From CAILZL01 sp035548495 (GTDB lineage Bacteria; Pseudomonadota; Gammaproteobacteria; Steroidobacterales; Steroidobacteraceae), in assembly GCA_035548495.1 (NCBI GenBank), contig DASZSV010000003.1:62001-126000 (forward strand): a stretch of 64,000 bases of DNA, in the 5' to 3' direction. The stretch's first letter is position 1, and every line of letters starts with the position of its first letter. Positions 26,655 to 35,371 of this stretch are shown here, one piece after another. The notes under the pieces were generated by a model. That model did no database searches. It was not told the origin of the DNA and saw nothing but the letters and a program-made list of their open reading frames with translations. A program made the translations under genes and the position numbers.

Positions 26655-29024
26655 ATGCGCGGTCTTTACTTTTTCCGTCCGCAGTACCTGGTGCGAATCG
26701 CGTGGATGCTTATGTTGAGTGTTGCGTGTGCAACGTTGGCGCTGGCCGATCCACCGGCTTTGAAAGAAGCAGTGATGGAAGTTGCCGTTAACGAACAGGC
26801 CAATCCTGAAACACTGGTGGTGTTGCGTGATGATGCCAACGGAATATGGCTTGAAGAAAGTGACTTCGCGCGCCTGCGTCTGAAGTTGCCCAGAGTGGCT
26901 GCCTATGCGCATGATGAGCATCGTTACTATCCATTGATGGCCATCTCCGGCATTCATATCAATATTGATGAGACACAACAGCGCATCAATATGCAGGCGC
27001 CGGCAGATGCCTTCATTGCAGCGGAATTTTCGGTGGAGTCACGCGGCACACCGCAGATTACACCTTCTGCCAACGGCGCATTTCTCAATTACCAGCTTTC
27101 AGCGCAGCGCATCACCGGCACTACACTCAGTGGTGCGTTTACTGAATTGGGCATCTTCAATCGTGCCGGTGTGCTGACCAGCACTTCGGTGCTGCGTTCG
27201 CAGTCCGCCACGGAGGTGCAGCCCAGTACCACAAAGTGGATTCGTCTCGATACCGCCTTTACCCATGATTTTCCATCAAGCATTCAGCGTCTGACCATTG
27301 GCGACAGCATCACTGATGGCGGCACGTGGGGCAGCGCTGTGCGTTTCGGTGGCATCAGTTGGGGCAAGGATTTTTCCCTGCGTCCCGATCTGATTACCAC
27401 GCCATTGCTAAGTGCAAGCGGTACTGCGGTGGTGCCATCCACGGTGGATGTATTCGTCAACAATCAGAAAGTGACATCACAACAATTGCCACCTGGTCCG
27501 TTCATCATTGATCGTCTGCCAGCCATCACCGGCAGCGGCCAAATCAGCATGGTGGTGACTGATGCGTTGGGACGCGAACAGGTGATCACGCAGTCTTTTT
27601 ACTCAAGCCTGAGTCTGCTTGCACCCGGTCTCAGCCAGTATCAAATCAACATAGGCCGCATCCGCAACAACTATGCACTGCAAAGCAACGACTATGGTGA
27701 CTGGGTTGCGGCGGCCACTTATCGTCGTGGCATTTCATCCATGTTCACGATCGAAGGACATGCCGAAGCATTGCAGCACTATGGTCAAACAGCGGGACTG
27801 GATGTCGCGCTGGGCATCAAGCAGTATGGCGTGATCAATGTGCTGGGCGCAGCCAGCAGCGGCAATGGCAACTCTGGTTCATTGTTTGGCGGCAGTGTTG
27901 AAAGCCGCTGGTCGCGATTGACTTTTGCGCTCAGCAGCAAAGTTGCCAGCCGTGGTTATCGGCAAGTCACCAATGCAGGCGCTGGTTATCAGCAATTCAA
28001 GGAACGTGATCTGGCACAGGCGGGACTGAGCATGAATCGCGCGGGATCACTGGCGATTGCCTATGTGCGCGACAGTTACTATGACATACCTTCGCAGCGC
28101 AACATCAGCGTCACCTACAACACGCTGATTGATCATGTGGGCAGTTTGTCGCTGGTGGTGAGCCGTTCCATGTCCGACCGCAATAGCAACAGCTATTTTC
28201 TGACCTTCACCATGCCATTCGGCAGGCGGCGTTCCTTTTCGCTGGATGCCAACGGTGGTGATGGCGATGCTGCACCACCCAATGAAGTGTATGCAACCTT
28301 GGCGCAGAACGCACCCGTCGGTCCCGGTTATGGATACCGGCTTTCTGCATCAACACGCGGCAACTACAACGCCGATGGACGTGTGCAGACCAATGCGGGT
28401 GATCTTGAAGCACAGGCAGCGCGTCAGCAGGGAATCAATGGTCAAAGCCTGTACTGGAGTGGTGCGGCAACGTTGCTGGGTGGCGACCTGCGCGCGACAC
28501 GTACGGTCTACGACAGTTTTGCATTGATTGATGTTGACGATCTGGCTGATATTCCCGTCTACGTGGATCATCAACTGGTCACACACACCGACAAGCATGG
28601 TCACGCACTGCTGCACAACCTGCTGCCGTATCAGGCCAATCGCATCAACATCGAACCCAGCGAATTGCCGCTGGATACACAAATCAACACCCGCACGCTG
28701 GTGGTAGTGCCGGGATACCGTGATGGCGTCATCGTCAAATTTCCTGTCGAACATGTTGAAGGCGCCACGTTCCGGCTGATCATGGAGGACAACAAACCCG
28801 TACCGCTGGATGCAAAGGTGCAATTTCATGGCAAGGTGTTTCCGGTTGCCTATGATGGCGTGACTTATGTCACTGGCTACGATCACGGTATGGCAGGTCG
28901 TGTAAGCTGGGATGGCGGAACCTGCGAGTTCCGTGTGCCGCCGCCCGTGGGCAACGATCCACTGCCGGATCTCGGCACGATAAAATGCCGGTCCAATACT
29001 GCGAGTTTAAGATCTCTGCAATGA
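26655..29024 (+). CDS. Outer-membrane usher of archaic chaperone-usher pilus (CsuD-like)
   Basis: A 789-residue outer-membrane protein with signal peptide (ending near L-A-L-A). An N-terminal chaperone-binding domain (V-A-V-N-E-Q near residue 47) leads to a beta-barrel region of repeated strands including the plug. The conserved D-V-F-V-N-N-Q-K-V and P-G-P-F-I-I-D-R-L-P segments near 275-300 are usher hallmarks. The C-terminal part has G-R-V-S-W-D-G-G-T-C-E-F-R-V-P. It would secrete and polymerise the pilins. The stop overlaps the next gene's start by four bases. Confidence 0.9.
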   Translation: MRGLYFFRPQYLVRIAWMLMLSVACATLALADPPALKEAVMEVAVNEQANPETLVVLRDDANGIWLEESDFARLRLKLPRVAAYAHDEHRYYPLMAISGIHINIDETQQRINMQAPADAFIAAEFSVESRGTPQITPSANGAFLNYQLSAQRITGTTLSGAFTELGIFNRAGVLTSTSVLRSQSATEVQPSTTKWIRLDTAFTHDFPSSIQRLTIGDSITDGGTWGSAVRFGGISWGKDFSLRPDLITTPLLSASGTAVVPSTVDVFVNNQKVTSQQLPPGPFIIDRLPAITGSGQISMVVTDALGREQVITQSFYSSLSLLAPGLSQYQINIGRIRNNYALQSNDYGDWVAAATYRRGISSMFTIEGHAEALQHYGQTAGLDVALGIKQYGVINVLGAASSGNGNSGSLFGGSVESRWSRLTFALSSKVASRGYRQVTNAGAGYQQFKERDLAQAGLSMNRAGSLAIAYVRDSYYDIPSQRNISVTYNTLIDHVGSLSLVVSRSMSDRNSNSYFLTFTMPFGRRRSFSLDANGGDGDAAPPNEVYATLAQNAPVGPGYGYRLSASTRGNYNADGRVQTNAGDLEAQAARQQGINGQSLYWSGAATLLGGDLRATRTVYDSFALIDVDDLADIPVYVDHQLVTHTDKHGHALLHNLLPYQANRINIEPSELPLDTQINTRTLVVVPGYRDGVIVKFPVEHVEGATFRLIMEDNKPVPLDAKVQFHGKVFPVAYDGVTYVTGYDHGMAGRVSWDGGTCEFRVPPPVGNDPLPDLGTIKCRSNTASLRSLQ

Positions 29025-29563
29025 GTGTGTTGTCTTTCATCAATGTGCTGCAACGATTTGCACAATACTGTGTGAGCGCAGTACTGCGCGCATGTGTTGC
29101 ATTGATACTCATGCTGGCAGCGGTGAATGCGGCACATGCAGCCGCCAGTTGTACAGTGTCAGCCACTGGTCCTGACTTTGGCACTTACGATCCGCTGAAT
29201 CCCGCGCCGACTGATGCCATCGGTTCGGTTACTGCTACGTGCACATTGATGTCCGGCCGTTCAGAAACGGTGACGCTTGTTTCCAGTTACAGCACAGGCA
29301 ACAGCGGCAATTTTGCCTCGCGCAGCATGAAGTCCGGCACCCATGTGTTGAGTTACAACCTGTACTATGACGCCGCCCATACACAGATTCGCGGCGATGG
29401 CACTGGTGGCTCGATGACCGGCAGCGCTTCGCTGAGCTTGACTCGCCGCAACCCCGTGCAAACGCTCAATCCGCCGAGTGTTATTTATGGAAGCATTCCT
29501 GCCGGGCAGGATGTGCCCGCAGGTGTTTATTCGGACACGATAGTCATCACCGTTACATATTGA
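29021..29563 (+). CDS. Spore coat U domain protein, probable pilus tip or minor subunit
   Basis: A 180-residue SCPU protein with signal peptide (about 1-37, ending A-A-H-A-A). It has the same fold marks as the first pilin: A-S-C-T-V-S-A-T-G-P-D-F-G-T-Y, Y-N-L-Y-Y-D-A-A-H-T-Q-I-R-G-D-G-T-G-G, and the ending G-V-Y-S-D-T-I-V-I-T-V-T-Y. The ATG overlaps the usher stop (ATGA). By position it corresponds to CsuE, the tip adhesin, but it has only one SCPU domain, so it may be a minor subunit. Confidence 0.82.
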   Translation: MSVLSFINVLQRFAQYCVSAVLRACVALILMLAAVNAAHAAASCTVSATGPDFGTYDPLNPAPTDAIGSVTATCTLMSGRSETVTLVSSYSTGNSGNFASRSMKSGTHVLSYNLYYDAAHTQIRGDGTGGSMTGSASLSLTRRNPVQTLNPPSVIYGSIPAGQDVPAGVYSDTIVITVTY

Positions 29564-29601
29564 GCGATTGTTGAAAGGCAGTTCTGCCTTGTTGCCAAGA
29601 A

Positions 29602-30045
29602 TTACAGCGGCCGCACGGACAATTGCAAAGGCCAGCTATATTCACCGGGCTGTATGCCCGGCCGGATTGCAAAACGGAAGCGCAGTGCGAGCGATACAGC
29701 TTGTGCATGTTGCCAGCGTTGCACAATGGTGCCGCCGTCTTCACCGAGTACAACGTCATTGTCGAGACCATGCACAACAACGCTGCTGAACATCTCGTTC
29801 ACCGGCAATAATTCCAGCGAATAACCCTGTGTGCTGTTGCTGGCCACACGCAATTGCAGAGGATCAACGACTTCAACATAGCCACGCTGTATGTCATCAC
29901 GGGTGATCATCAGTGTGGAAGGATTGCTCTGTTGCAGATTGGCAATGGCCTGAACGGATGCGCCCACGGTGAATGTAGAACGCGCTGTGCCGGCCAGTGA
30001 ATGCACGGACATCAGTGACAGCAATGCAAAGCAACATAACCGCAT
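29602..30045 (-). CDS. Secreted pilin-like beta protein convergent with the pilus operon
   Basis: A 147-residue protein with a signal peptide (M-R-L-C-C-F-A-L-L-S-L-M then ending near S-L-A-G). The mature part alternates strand-like segments and contains N-S-T-Q-G-Y-S-L-E-L and a final G-E-Y-S-W-P-L-Q-L-S-V-R-P-L, reminiscent of the closing strand of pilin domains. There are no cysteines in the mature part. It lies 38 bp from the second SCPU gene in the opposite direction. I do not recognise a family; a role with the pilus is inferred from location and fold-like pattern. Confidence 0.6.
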   Translation of the reverse strand: MRLCCFALLSLMSVHSLAGTARSTFTVGASVQAIANLQQSNPSTLMITRDDIQRGYVEVVDPLQLRVASNSTQGYSLELLPVNEMFSSVVVHGLDNDVVLGEDGGTIVQRWQHAQAVSLALRFRFAIRPGIQPGEYSWPLQLSVRPL

Positions 30046-30553
30046 TGCCCTTGCTGAACCCGTTCCAAACGCTGTTGAATGTGTTGCTGTCACAGGATCG
30101 CCTGATGAAGACACGTTGCATCAACGCCCGATTGCCACAACGGCAACTCATTGCCACACCCGCGGCAAAAACGCGCCTCAGTCTGCTATCGACTTGGTAC
30201 TCTGCGGCTTGATAGGAAGCGGCGGAACTTTGCCGGTTGGCTGTCAAAACTGCGTGATGGCCTGCAAATTACGCCGCCGGTTTTGCATTATGAATAGTGG
30301 TTTTCGGCAGGCATAAAAAAAGTCACCCGGTAGGCGCCGGGTGACTCTGAGTGCAAATTGTATTGTCTGGATATGACCGGGCGGCCCGGGTTTAAACAAC
30401 CCTGAACGGCCCTGATCCACCCGCGTGCTATTGTGTTGATCGGAAAAAAAGCCAGCGTGATGCTGTTCGCACTTCAGCGTCTGCAAATTCAAGTGTTGTC
30501 AGGAATTGCCGATCACTTTGCGTTTCGCAAAACGAAACAGGTCTTATGTGCGA
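30046..30553. other. 508-bp gap with a terminator; no gene seen
   Basis: No ORF here looks like a gene. The minus strand carries a clear terminator at 30315-30346, about 210 bases after the stop of the LCAT-like hydrolase gene, so either that mRNA has a long 3' end or a small RNA ends there. GC-rich stretches (GGGCGGCCCGGG near 30380) could fold. Confidence 0.4.
30315..30346 (-). terminator. Rho-independent terminator
   Basis: Arms AGTCACCCGG (30321-30330) and CCGGGTGACT (30337-30346) form a perfect 10-bp stem with a six-base loop. On the minus strand it is followed by seven Ts (30315-30321). It belongs to a minus-strand transcript. Confidence 0.85.
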
Positions 30554-31822
30554 TCACCGGGCGGGTTGGCACAAGCCGGCAAACGTTGCGGTGATGTTCG
30601 GCTCAAGCAAGTCACGTTTCTCCGCCAGCGGCAGTTGATCCCATTTCACCTTGCCGTTCAATAGTGCATGCAACTCGTGCTCGCTGCGGTATATGGCTGT
30701 TTCATTGGCGGCCCGCCATGTTGATGGCAATCGCGTTGTGGTTTCATTGCGCAACAAATCAATGGTGGCCTGACACACCACGGTGTTGCGCGGCAATTGA
30801 CCATGTGTTGCTTGCGCATACCAATGCGCTGCGCCCTGCCAATGCGCCAGCGCTGCGGGTACGGTGCCGTCACCGGCATGCGTAATGTGATAAACAAATT
30901 CATTGTTGCGCAGCGAGATGTCCGTGGCGGTGGGTTGGTCAATACCGACAATGGCATGACAGCGGCGATCGGCAATAGCAAGATGCTTTTGCAAACGCCG
31001 CGCCTCTTTCAGACGATTCATTCTCGGTGTCAGCTCGTCCTGCGGCCACTGCCGCACGTCGAACAAATCCAGCGTGGTTGAATTGCCGGCCAGCGGCAAC
31101 ATTTCGTGCAGGCTGTAAAAACTGCGGAATACCTGCTGCGAAAGTTGTTCTGCGCTGTGTTGAAGATCGGCTGCACCCAGCTTGCGTACCGTGGGATACG
31201 AAGCACGCAATGCCTGCACCAATCCAAAAGATCCAAGATTCGGCGTGCCCAGTTGCACAACGCGCGATACCTTTGCGCCGGACAGGTGTTTGAGCGCCAC
31301 ACGCGCAACCAGGCCACCCATGCTGTGTGCCACAATCATGATGTCCTTCGCATGATCATCTTGCAGCACTTCGGCAAATTGCCTGCCCAGATCGCGTGCA
31401 CTGCGCCGCCAGTCGTAAGGATGAAAGACAGTTTTGAAACCGGCAATTTCCAGCATCAGTTTCAGCTTGATATATCCGGGCAGCATCACGCCTTGCACCT
31501 TCATCGAACGGCGTTTGCCAATGGTAAGTTCAGTAAGATGGCCGGGTATCAAGGTTGCCGGATCAAACCAGTACAATTGCATGTGGCTGTTGCGAGTGAT
31601 GCCCAGCTTGCTGCCCAGCAAGCCGGGCAACACATACACGGTGGGTGCCTTGCTCGCCGGTTTTGCCGTTGCCGCCTGTTGCGCCAGTTCACGCAACTCG
31701 CCATACACTTCTGCACCGAGGTAAGCATGCATGACCGCCGCATGTTCTCCGCTGCACAGCAGTGCCCGCAGTGCGCGTTCATCAAGATAATTCGGGTTCA
31801 GTGTGGCAGCAGCTGGTGTCAT
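30554..31822 (-). CDS. Alpha/beta hydrolase of the LCAT/PGAP1-like type
   Basis: A 422-residue protein without a clear signal peptide. The oxyanion region V-Y-V-L-P-G-L-L-G-S starts near residue 62. The nucleophile elbow is AHSMGGL with Ser167, and the remaining triad is probably Asp318 in HAGDGTVP and His340 in A-T-H-G-Q-L-P. L-G-T-P-N-L-G-S after strand 6 is common in lecithin:cholesterol acyltransferase-like and PGAP1-like hydrolases. It probably acts on a lipid or ester in the cytoplasm. No operon partner is visible. Confidence 0.8.
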   Translation of the reverse strand: MTPAAATLNPNYLDERALRALLCSGEHAAVMHAYLGAEVYGELRELAQQAATAKPASKAPTVYVLPGLLGSKLGITRNSHMQLYWFDPATLIPGHLTELTIGKRRSMKVQGVMLPGYIKLKLMLEIAGFKTVFHPYDWRRSARDLGRQFAEVLQDDHAKDIMIVAHSMGGLVARVALKHLSGAKVSRVVQLGTPNLGSFGLVQALRASYPTVRKLGAADLQHSAEQLSQQVFRSFYSLHEMLPLAGNSTTLDLFDVRQWPQDELTPRMNRLKEARRLQKHLAIADRRCHAIVGIDQPTATDISLRNNEFVYHITHAGDGTVPAALAHWQGAAHWYAQATHGQLPRNTVVCQATIDLLRNETTTRLPSTWRAANETAIYRSEHELHALLNGKVKWDQLPLAEKRDLLEPNITATFAGLCQPAR

Positions 31823-31978
31823 TCATGTTGTCCGCAGGGTTGAATGCTATATAGACTGTGCCAGCGCATCGAGGCAAGGGGATTTGTCGCACGCAGCGGT
31901 AAATGACACCGGCATGCAGGCACATATATACTGGCGTATCAATTTGTCCCTGCCGTTCCGCATTCCAGTGAGTTATCC

Positions 31979-32347
31979 GTGAAACCGCGTTTCGATTGTT
32001 CCCAATGTCCGGGCTATTGTTGCAGTCATCCATTGATTGCAGTAACCGAATTCGACATCAAGCGTCTGGCGAAGCACTTCGGGTTGTCATTCCGCGCGGC
32101 AAAAAAGAAATTCACGTATCACTATGTCAGCAAGGAATACGATGAACAGGTGTTGCGTCATCAGAAAGATCATGTCTACAAATCCGTCTGCCGATTCTTC
32201 GACACCAAGGAACGCCGCTGTACCATTTACGAAGCGCGTCCCAATGTGTGTCGCAAGTATCCTTATGGAAACAAGTGTGGTTATTATGATTTCCTGAAGT
32301 GGGAACGTGAGCATCAGGATGATGAGGAGTTTATTCCCTCGGCTTAA
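31979..32347 (+). CDS. YkgJ-type cysteine cluster protein
   Basis: A 122-residue protein with the CxxCxGxCC-like start (C-S-Q-C-P-G-Y-C-C) and the later C-R-F-F, C-T-I-Y-E-A-R-P-N-V-C-R-K-Y-P motif typical of the YkgJ/CxxCxxCC family, which is thought to bind zinc or an iron-sulfur cluster. The function of the family is not settled. The start is GTG. It stands alone upstream of a repeat and the deformylase gene. Confidence 0.82.
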   Translation: MKPRFDCSQCPGYCCSHPLIAVTEFDIKRLAKHFGLSFRAAKKKFTYHYVSKEYDEQVLRHQKDHVYKSVCRFFDTKERRCTIYEARPNVCRKYPYGNKCGYYDFLKWEREHQDDEEFIPSA

Positions 32348-32395
32348 CTTGAACGACGGACTCATTCCGTAAGCAGCCGCCAAAAGAATCTATGT

Positions 32396-32474
32396 CGTCA
32401 CCCTCGCGAAAGCGAAGGGCCAGTTGCTCAGGAAAATCTTTGATTACTGGATGCCCGTTTTCACGGGCATGACG
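32396..32474. repeat. Copy of the CGTCATTCCCGCG-type inverted repeat
   Basis: The left arm CGTCACCCTCGCGAAAGCGA and the right arm ACTGGATGCCCGTTTTCACG, ending GGCATGACG, face each other over about 20 bp. It lies between the YkgJ gene and the deformylase gene, which converge on it. Confidence 0.75.
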
Positions 32475-32504
32475 TGTACGTTGAGTGATGGTGTGCGGTA
32501 TTCG

Positions 32505-33038
32505 TCAATCATCCACAATATTCTGTCCGGGAAATAACACGTCATTAAATCCAAATTGCGTCATATCCTTGATGCGCATGGGATACAGAATGCCGAGCAG
32601 ATGATCCACTTCGTGTTGCACAACACGGGCATGAAAGCCGCTGACGGTACGGTCAATATCATTGCCGAATTGATCCTTGCCTTGATAACGCAGTTGAGTA
32701 TAACGCGGCACTTTGCCACGCAGGCCGGGCACCGATAAACAACCTTCCCAGTCATCTTCCTGTTCTTCACTCAATGGCGTCAGCACAGGATTGATCAATA
32801 CCGTAAAAGGCACCAGTTCCGCATCGGGATAACGCGGGCTCTTGCTGCCACCGAAGATCACCACCTGTCTGGAAACACCAATCTGCGGGGCGGCAATGCC
32901 GGCGCCATGGTGTTCTTTCATGGTATCGAGCATGTCTTCGATCAACGCATGCAGCTCAGGCGTGTCGAATTCAGTAACCGATTCCGCCGGTTTCAATAAC
33001 AGCGGATCACCCATTTTCAATATCGTACGAATGGCCAT
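32505..33038 (-). CDS. def: Peptide deformylase
   Basis: A 177-residue metalloenzyme that removes the formyl group from nascent peptides. Motif I is GAGIAAPQIG (45-54), motif II EGCLSVP (98-104, Cys100 as metal ligand), and motif III QHEVDHL (141-147, ligands His142 and His146, catalytic Glu143). All metal and catalytic residues are intact. There is no fmt gene nearby, so a second def in a def-fmt operon may exist elsewhere in the genome. Divergent from the FmdB-type gene. Confidence 0.93.
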   Translation of the reverse strand: MAIRTILKMGDPLLLKPAESVTEFDTPELHALIEDMLDTMKEHHGAGIAAPQIGVSRQVVIFGGSKSPRYPDAELVPFTVLINPVLTPLSEEQEDDWEGCLSVPGLRGKVPRYTQLRYQGKDQFGNDIDRTVSGFHARVVQHEVDHLLGILYPMRIKDMTQFGFNDVLFPGQNIVDD

Positions 33039-33134
33039 GTTTCACTCTCAGCACCGGTGCCAGCATTGTGTCATGAACGCTTGAATCATGGGGTCGCGCG
33101 CATACAATACAACCCATCTTCGATGGAGAACATC

Positions 33135-33404
33135 ATGCCTACCTATGAATACCAGTGCGAATCCAATGGCCGCGTGGTCGAAGTCAGCCACAAGATGGCT
33201 GAAAAGGTTAAGAACTGGGGTGACCTGTGCAAACGTGCAGAAATAGATCCCGGCAAGACCGATCCCAAGGCTCCCGTCACCAAGCTGATGTCTGCAGGCT
33301 TTGTAAACACGGGCAGCAGTGGTGCCGGTGAAGCGGCATGTGAAATGCCCGGGTGTGGAGCGCCGATGGGCGGCTGCGGCAGTGGAATGTGCGGACTCAA
33401 TTAA
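33135..33404 (+). CDS. FmdB-type zinc ribbon protein
   Basis: An 89-residue protein starting M-P-T-Y-E-Y-Q-C, as FmdB-family zinc-ribbon proteins do. The usual second zinc knuckle near residue 20-25 is not a clear CxxC; one Cys is in D-L-C-K-R. The C-terminus is Gly/Cys rich (C-E-M-P-G-C-G-A-P-M-G-G-C-G). GGAG precedes the ATG at 33135; a Met four codons earlier overlaps that site. Function unknown; a regulator role is only a family label. Confidence 0.75.
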   Translation: MPTYEYQCESNGRVVEVSHKMAEKVKNWGDLCKRAEIDPGKTDPKAPVTKLMSAGFVNTGSSGAGEAACEMPGCGAPMGGCGSGMCGLN

Positions 33405-33435
33405 CCTGTTACTGCAACCTGTCTAAAATCACTTG

Positions 33436-33483
33436 CGTCATTCCCGCGAAGGCATGAGTAGGGCGGGATTCATCCCGCCTTTT
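33436..33483 (+). terminator. Half repeat plus terminator hairpin after the FmdB-type gene
   Basis: CGTCATTCCCGCGAAGGC (33436-33453) is a lone left arm of the dispersed repeat. It is followed by the hairpin GGCGGGAT/ATCCCGCC (33462-33469 with 33472-33479) and TTTT, which should act as a terminator on the plus strand. Confidence 0.6.
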
Positions 33484-33575
33484 AGTCGATGGCGGGTTAC
33501 GTGAAGGGTCCACTAACCCGCTCTGCATTTTCGTTTTCGCGCCGATGACACGGTGCGATTTGAAACCTATGTGCG

Positions 33576-34256
33576 TCACTCACAACTCATCGCTTTCAAA
33601 TAATCATTCAATCGTTTGCCGGTCTCGTCCTTGAAGCGCTCATCGCTAACATCCAATCGCGAGATTCGATCCAGCCGGAAGTTACGAAAGTCCTGGCGCA
33701 ATTCACACCATGCGCCGAGCGTCCAGCGGTCCCCCCAGTAAAACAGCCCCAATGATCTGACACGTCTGATGGATTCTTTCGCATCAATATCGGCATAGTG
33801 TAATTCCACATAGCGCGACTCATTCACTGCACGACGTAAATCATCCATGTACTGGCTCATTCGCTCATTGATGAAAAAGTTGGGCGCATGTACAGGCGTT
33901 GCTTCCAGCGTGCGGCGTTTGTCAGGCGGCAACACGGCACTGATTTTGGCGATGGCAGAGCGAGCACCGGCAGCCAGTGATGCGCCACCCCACGATTCAA
34001 TCAGCCGCGCACCCGCAACCAGCGCATCCACTTCGTTATGAGTAAACATGAGCGGTGGTAACTCAAAGTTGGGTTGCAGGCGATAGCCGACGCCGGCTTC
34101 ACCTTCAATTGGTATTCCCGATGCCAGCAAGTCGGCGATATCGCGATATACCGTGCGATCCGATACTTCCAGCCATTCTGCCAGTTGAGCAGCCGTCGTC
34201 AGCCTGCGGCCGCGCAGGTGATGAACGATTTCAAACAGTCGATCCGCACGGCGCAT
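33576..34256 (-). CDS. YafY-type HTH/WYL-domain transcriptional regulator
   Basis: A 226-residue regulator. An N-terminal HTH (about 1-60: R-A-D-R-L-F-E-I-V then V-S-D-R-T-V-Y-R-D-I) is followed by a WYL domain (about 140-210) with R-R-V-R-S-L-G-L-F-Y-W-G-D-R-W-T-L-G-A-W-C. WYL domains sense ligands, often nucleic acids or nucleotides. Its ATG follows directly on the stop codon of the TfoX_C fusion gene (TAGATG), so the two are co-translated. Confidence 0.87.
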   Translation of the reverse strand: MRRADRLFEIVHHLRGRRLTTAAQLAEWLEVSDRTVYRDIADLLASGIPIEGEAGVGYRLQPNFELPPLMFTHNEVDALVAGARLIESWGGASLAAGARSAIAKISAVLPPDKRRTLEATPVHAPNFFINERMSQYMDDLRRAVNESRYVELHYADIDAKESIRRVRSLGLFYWGDRWTLGAWCELRQDFRNFRLDRISRLDVSDERFKDETGKRLNDYLKAMSCE

Positions 34257-35246
34257 CTAACGTTTTTTCCTCTGGTGATAAGTCAGGGCCATCTCAATGC
34301 ATTGGCGCAATTTCTTTTCCGGCAGCGGCTTTTTCACATCAAAGATGATGCAACGATTGCCGACAAAATAGAAATCACCTTCAAACAACTTTCTGAAGTC
34401 TTCCACAAGTGTAGTCTGGCAATGAAAGTACATGGCATACTTATCAGGATCATTCTTGATCTGGTCAATCCGAATCAGGCTGCCGCTGCGGGTTTGTTCA
34501 GTCACATAACTCGGTTGATTCCATTTCAATGTTTCAGTGAGCGCGCCTACGCCGGGTGTCGTAGCAGCCACCTCGAAAATCAGTTTGCGCAGTGCCAATA
34601 ACTTGGCACGAACCTCCTCCGGGTATCTGTCAAACAGTAAAGTGCTTGAAGTTTTCTCGACGGATGCGCTTGTATTCCTTCCCTTGGGTTTCATGTCTGG
34701 CCGCTGGCGTCCCTTGCGGATCTTTGTGAAATGCCACCACGGCAGTGCTTCACCCGTCTTTGCCTGATGAATGGCGGCGGCGTAAGTATCCCACACGCAC
34801 GGATCATGACGCGTGCCCGTCAACGTTTGAATACGTGCATATAATTTGTCCGCGTCCTGCTTTGCCAGCTGCGCAACCGTGCGGATATTCAGCAATTCAA
34901 AATCCCGTCGCATGGCTTTGCCGATGTTGCGAAGCTGGGATAACTCATCAACTCCCTTGGTCTTGGTGAACGCCTTGATCGGATGTGTCTTCTCATAATC
35001 TTCCACCGCCAACATCAATTCCAGCTTTCGCGAGCGTTGAACTTTGCGCCAATCACAAGCTTCAATGGCGGAGACGATGCCGTATAACAGATTGAGCGAT
35101 ACCAACTTGTTTTTCCGCTTAGCCGCAACATACGTCGCAATTGCGCCTTTGCGTTTCAACTGCCCGAGTGTGTGTACGCCAACCTGTGCCAACAGTTCTG
35201 CAGATTTGGGTCCGAGGCTGTGCAGTGATGCAATGGGTTGAGTCAT
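34257..35246 (-). CDS. Three-domain protein: TfoX C-terminal, helix-hairpin-helix (Cdd1-like), DUF1801
   Basis: A 329-residue protein of unusual architecture. Residues about 6-75 match the TfoX C-terminal domain (LGPKSAELLAQVGVHTLGQL). About 90-175 is a Cdd1/pathogenicity-locus-type helix-hairpin-helix (V-D-E-L-S-Q-L-R-N-I-G-K-A-M then T-G-T-R-H-D-P-C-V-W and W-W-H-F). About 205-325 is DUF1801 (R-Y-P-E-E-V-R-A-K-L then L-K-W-N-Q-P-S-Y). The first two domains are known from DNA-related proteins. The WYL regulator follows with no gap, so the pair likely share a role. The molecular function is unknown. Confidence 0.75.
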   Translation of the reverse strand: MTQPIASLHSLGPKSAELLAQVGVHTLGQLKRKGAIATYVAAKRKNKLVSLNLLYGIVSAIEACDWRKVQRSRKLELMLAVEDYEKTHPIKAFTKTKGVDELSQLRNIGKAMRRDFELLNIRTVAQLAKQDADKLYARIQTLTGTRHDPCVWDTYAAAIHQAKTGEALPWWHFTKIRKGRQRPDMKPKGRNTSASVEKTSSTLLFDRYPEEVRAKLLALRKLIFEVAATTPGVGALTETLKWNQPSYVTEQTRSGSLIRIDQIKNDPDKYAMYFHCQTTLVEDFRKLFEGDFYFVGNRCIIFDVKKPLPEKKLRQCIEMALTYHQRKKR

Positions 35247-35286
35247 AAACGTGTCAGGTGGCGGGAACGATAAACAACGTTACAAG

Positions 35287-35350
35287 GTCATCCCCGTGAA
35301 AACGGGGATCCAGTTTAACTTACTGGATTCCCGCCTACACGGGACTGACG
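35287..35350. repeat. Well-preserved copy of the CGTCATTCCCGCG-type inverted repeat
   Basis: GTCATCCCCGTGAAAACGGG and TACTGGATTCCCGCCTACAC, ending GGGACTGACG, face each other, with CCAG/CTGG boxes at the inner ends. It lies between the TfoX_C fusion gene and the VOC gene. Confidence 0.8.
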
Positions 35351-35371
35351 AAGTGGCTCGATCTGTTGTTA

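Noticed and set aside
30244..30492. 82-codon minus-strand frame across the terminator region
   Set aside because: It spans a strong terminator hairpin and lacks protein-like features.
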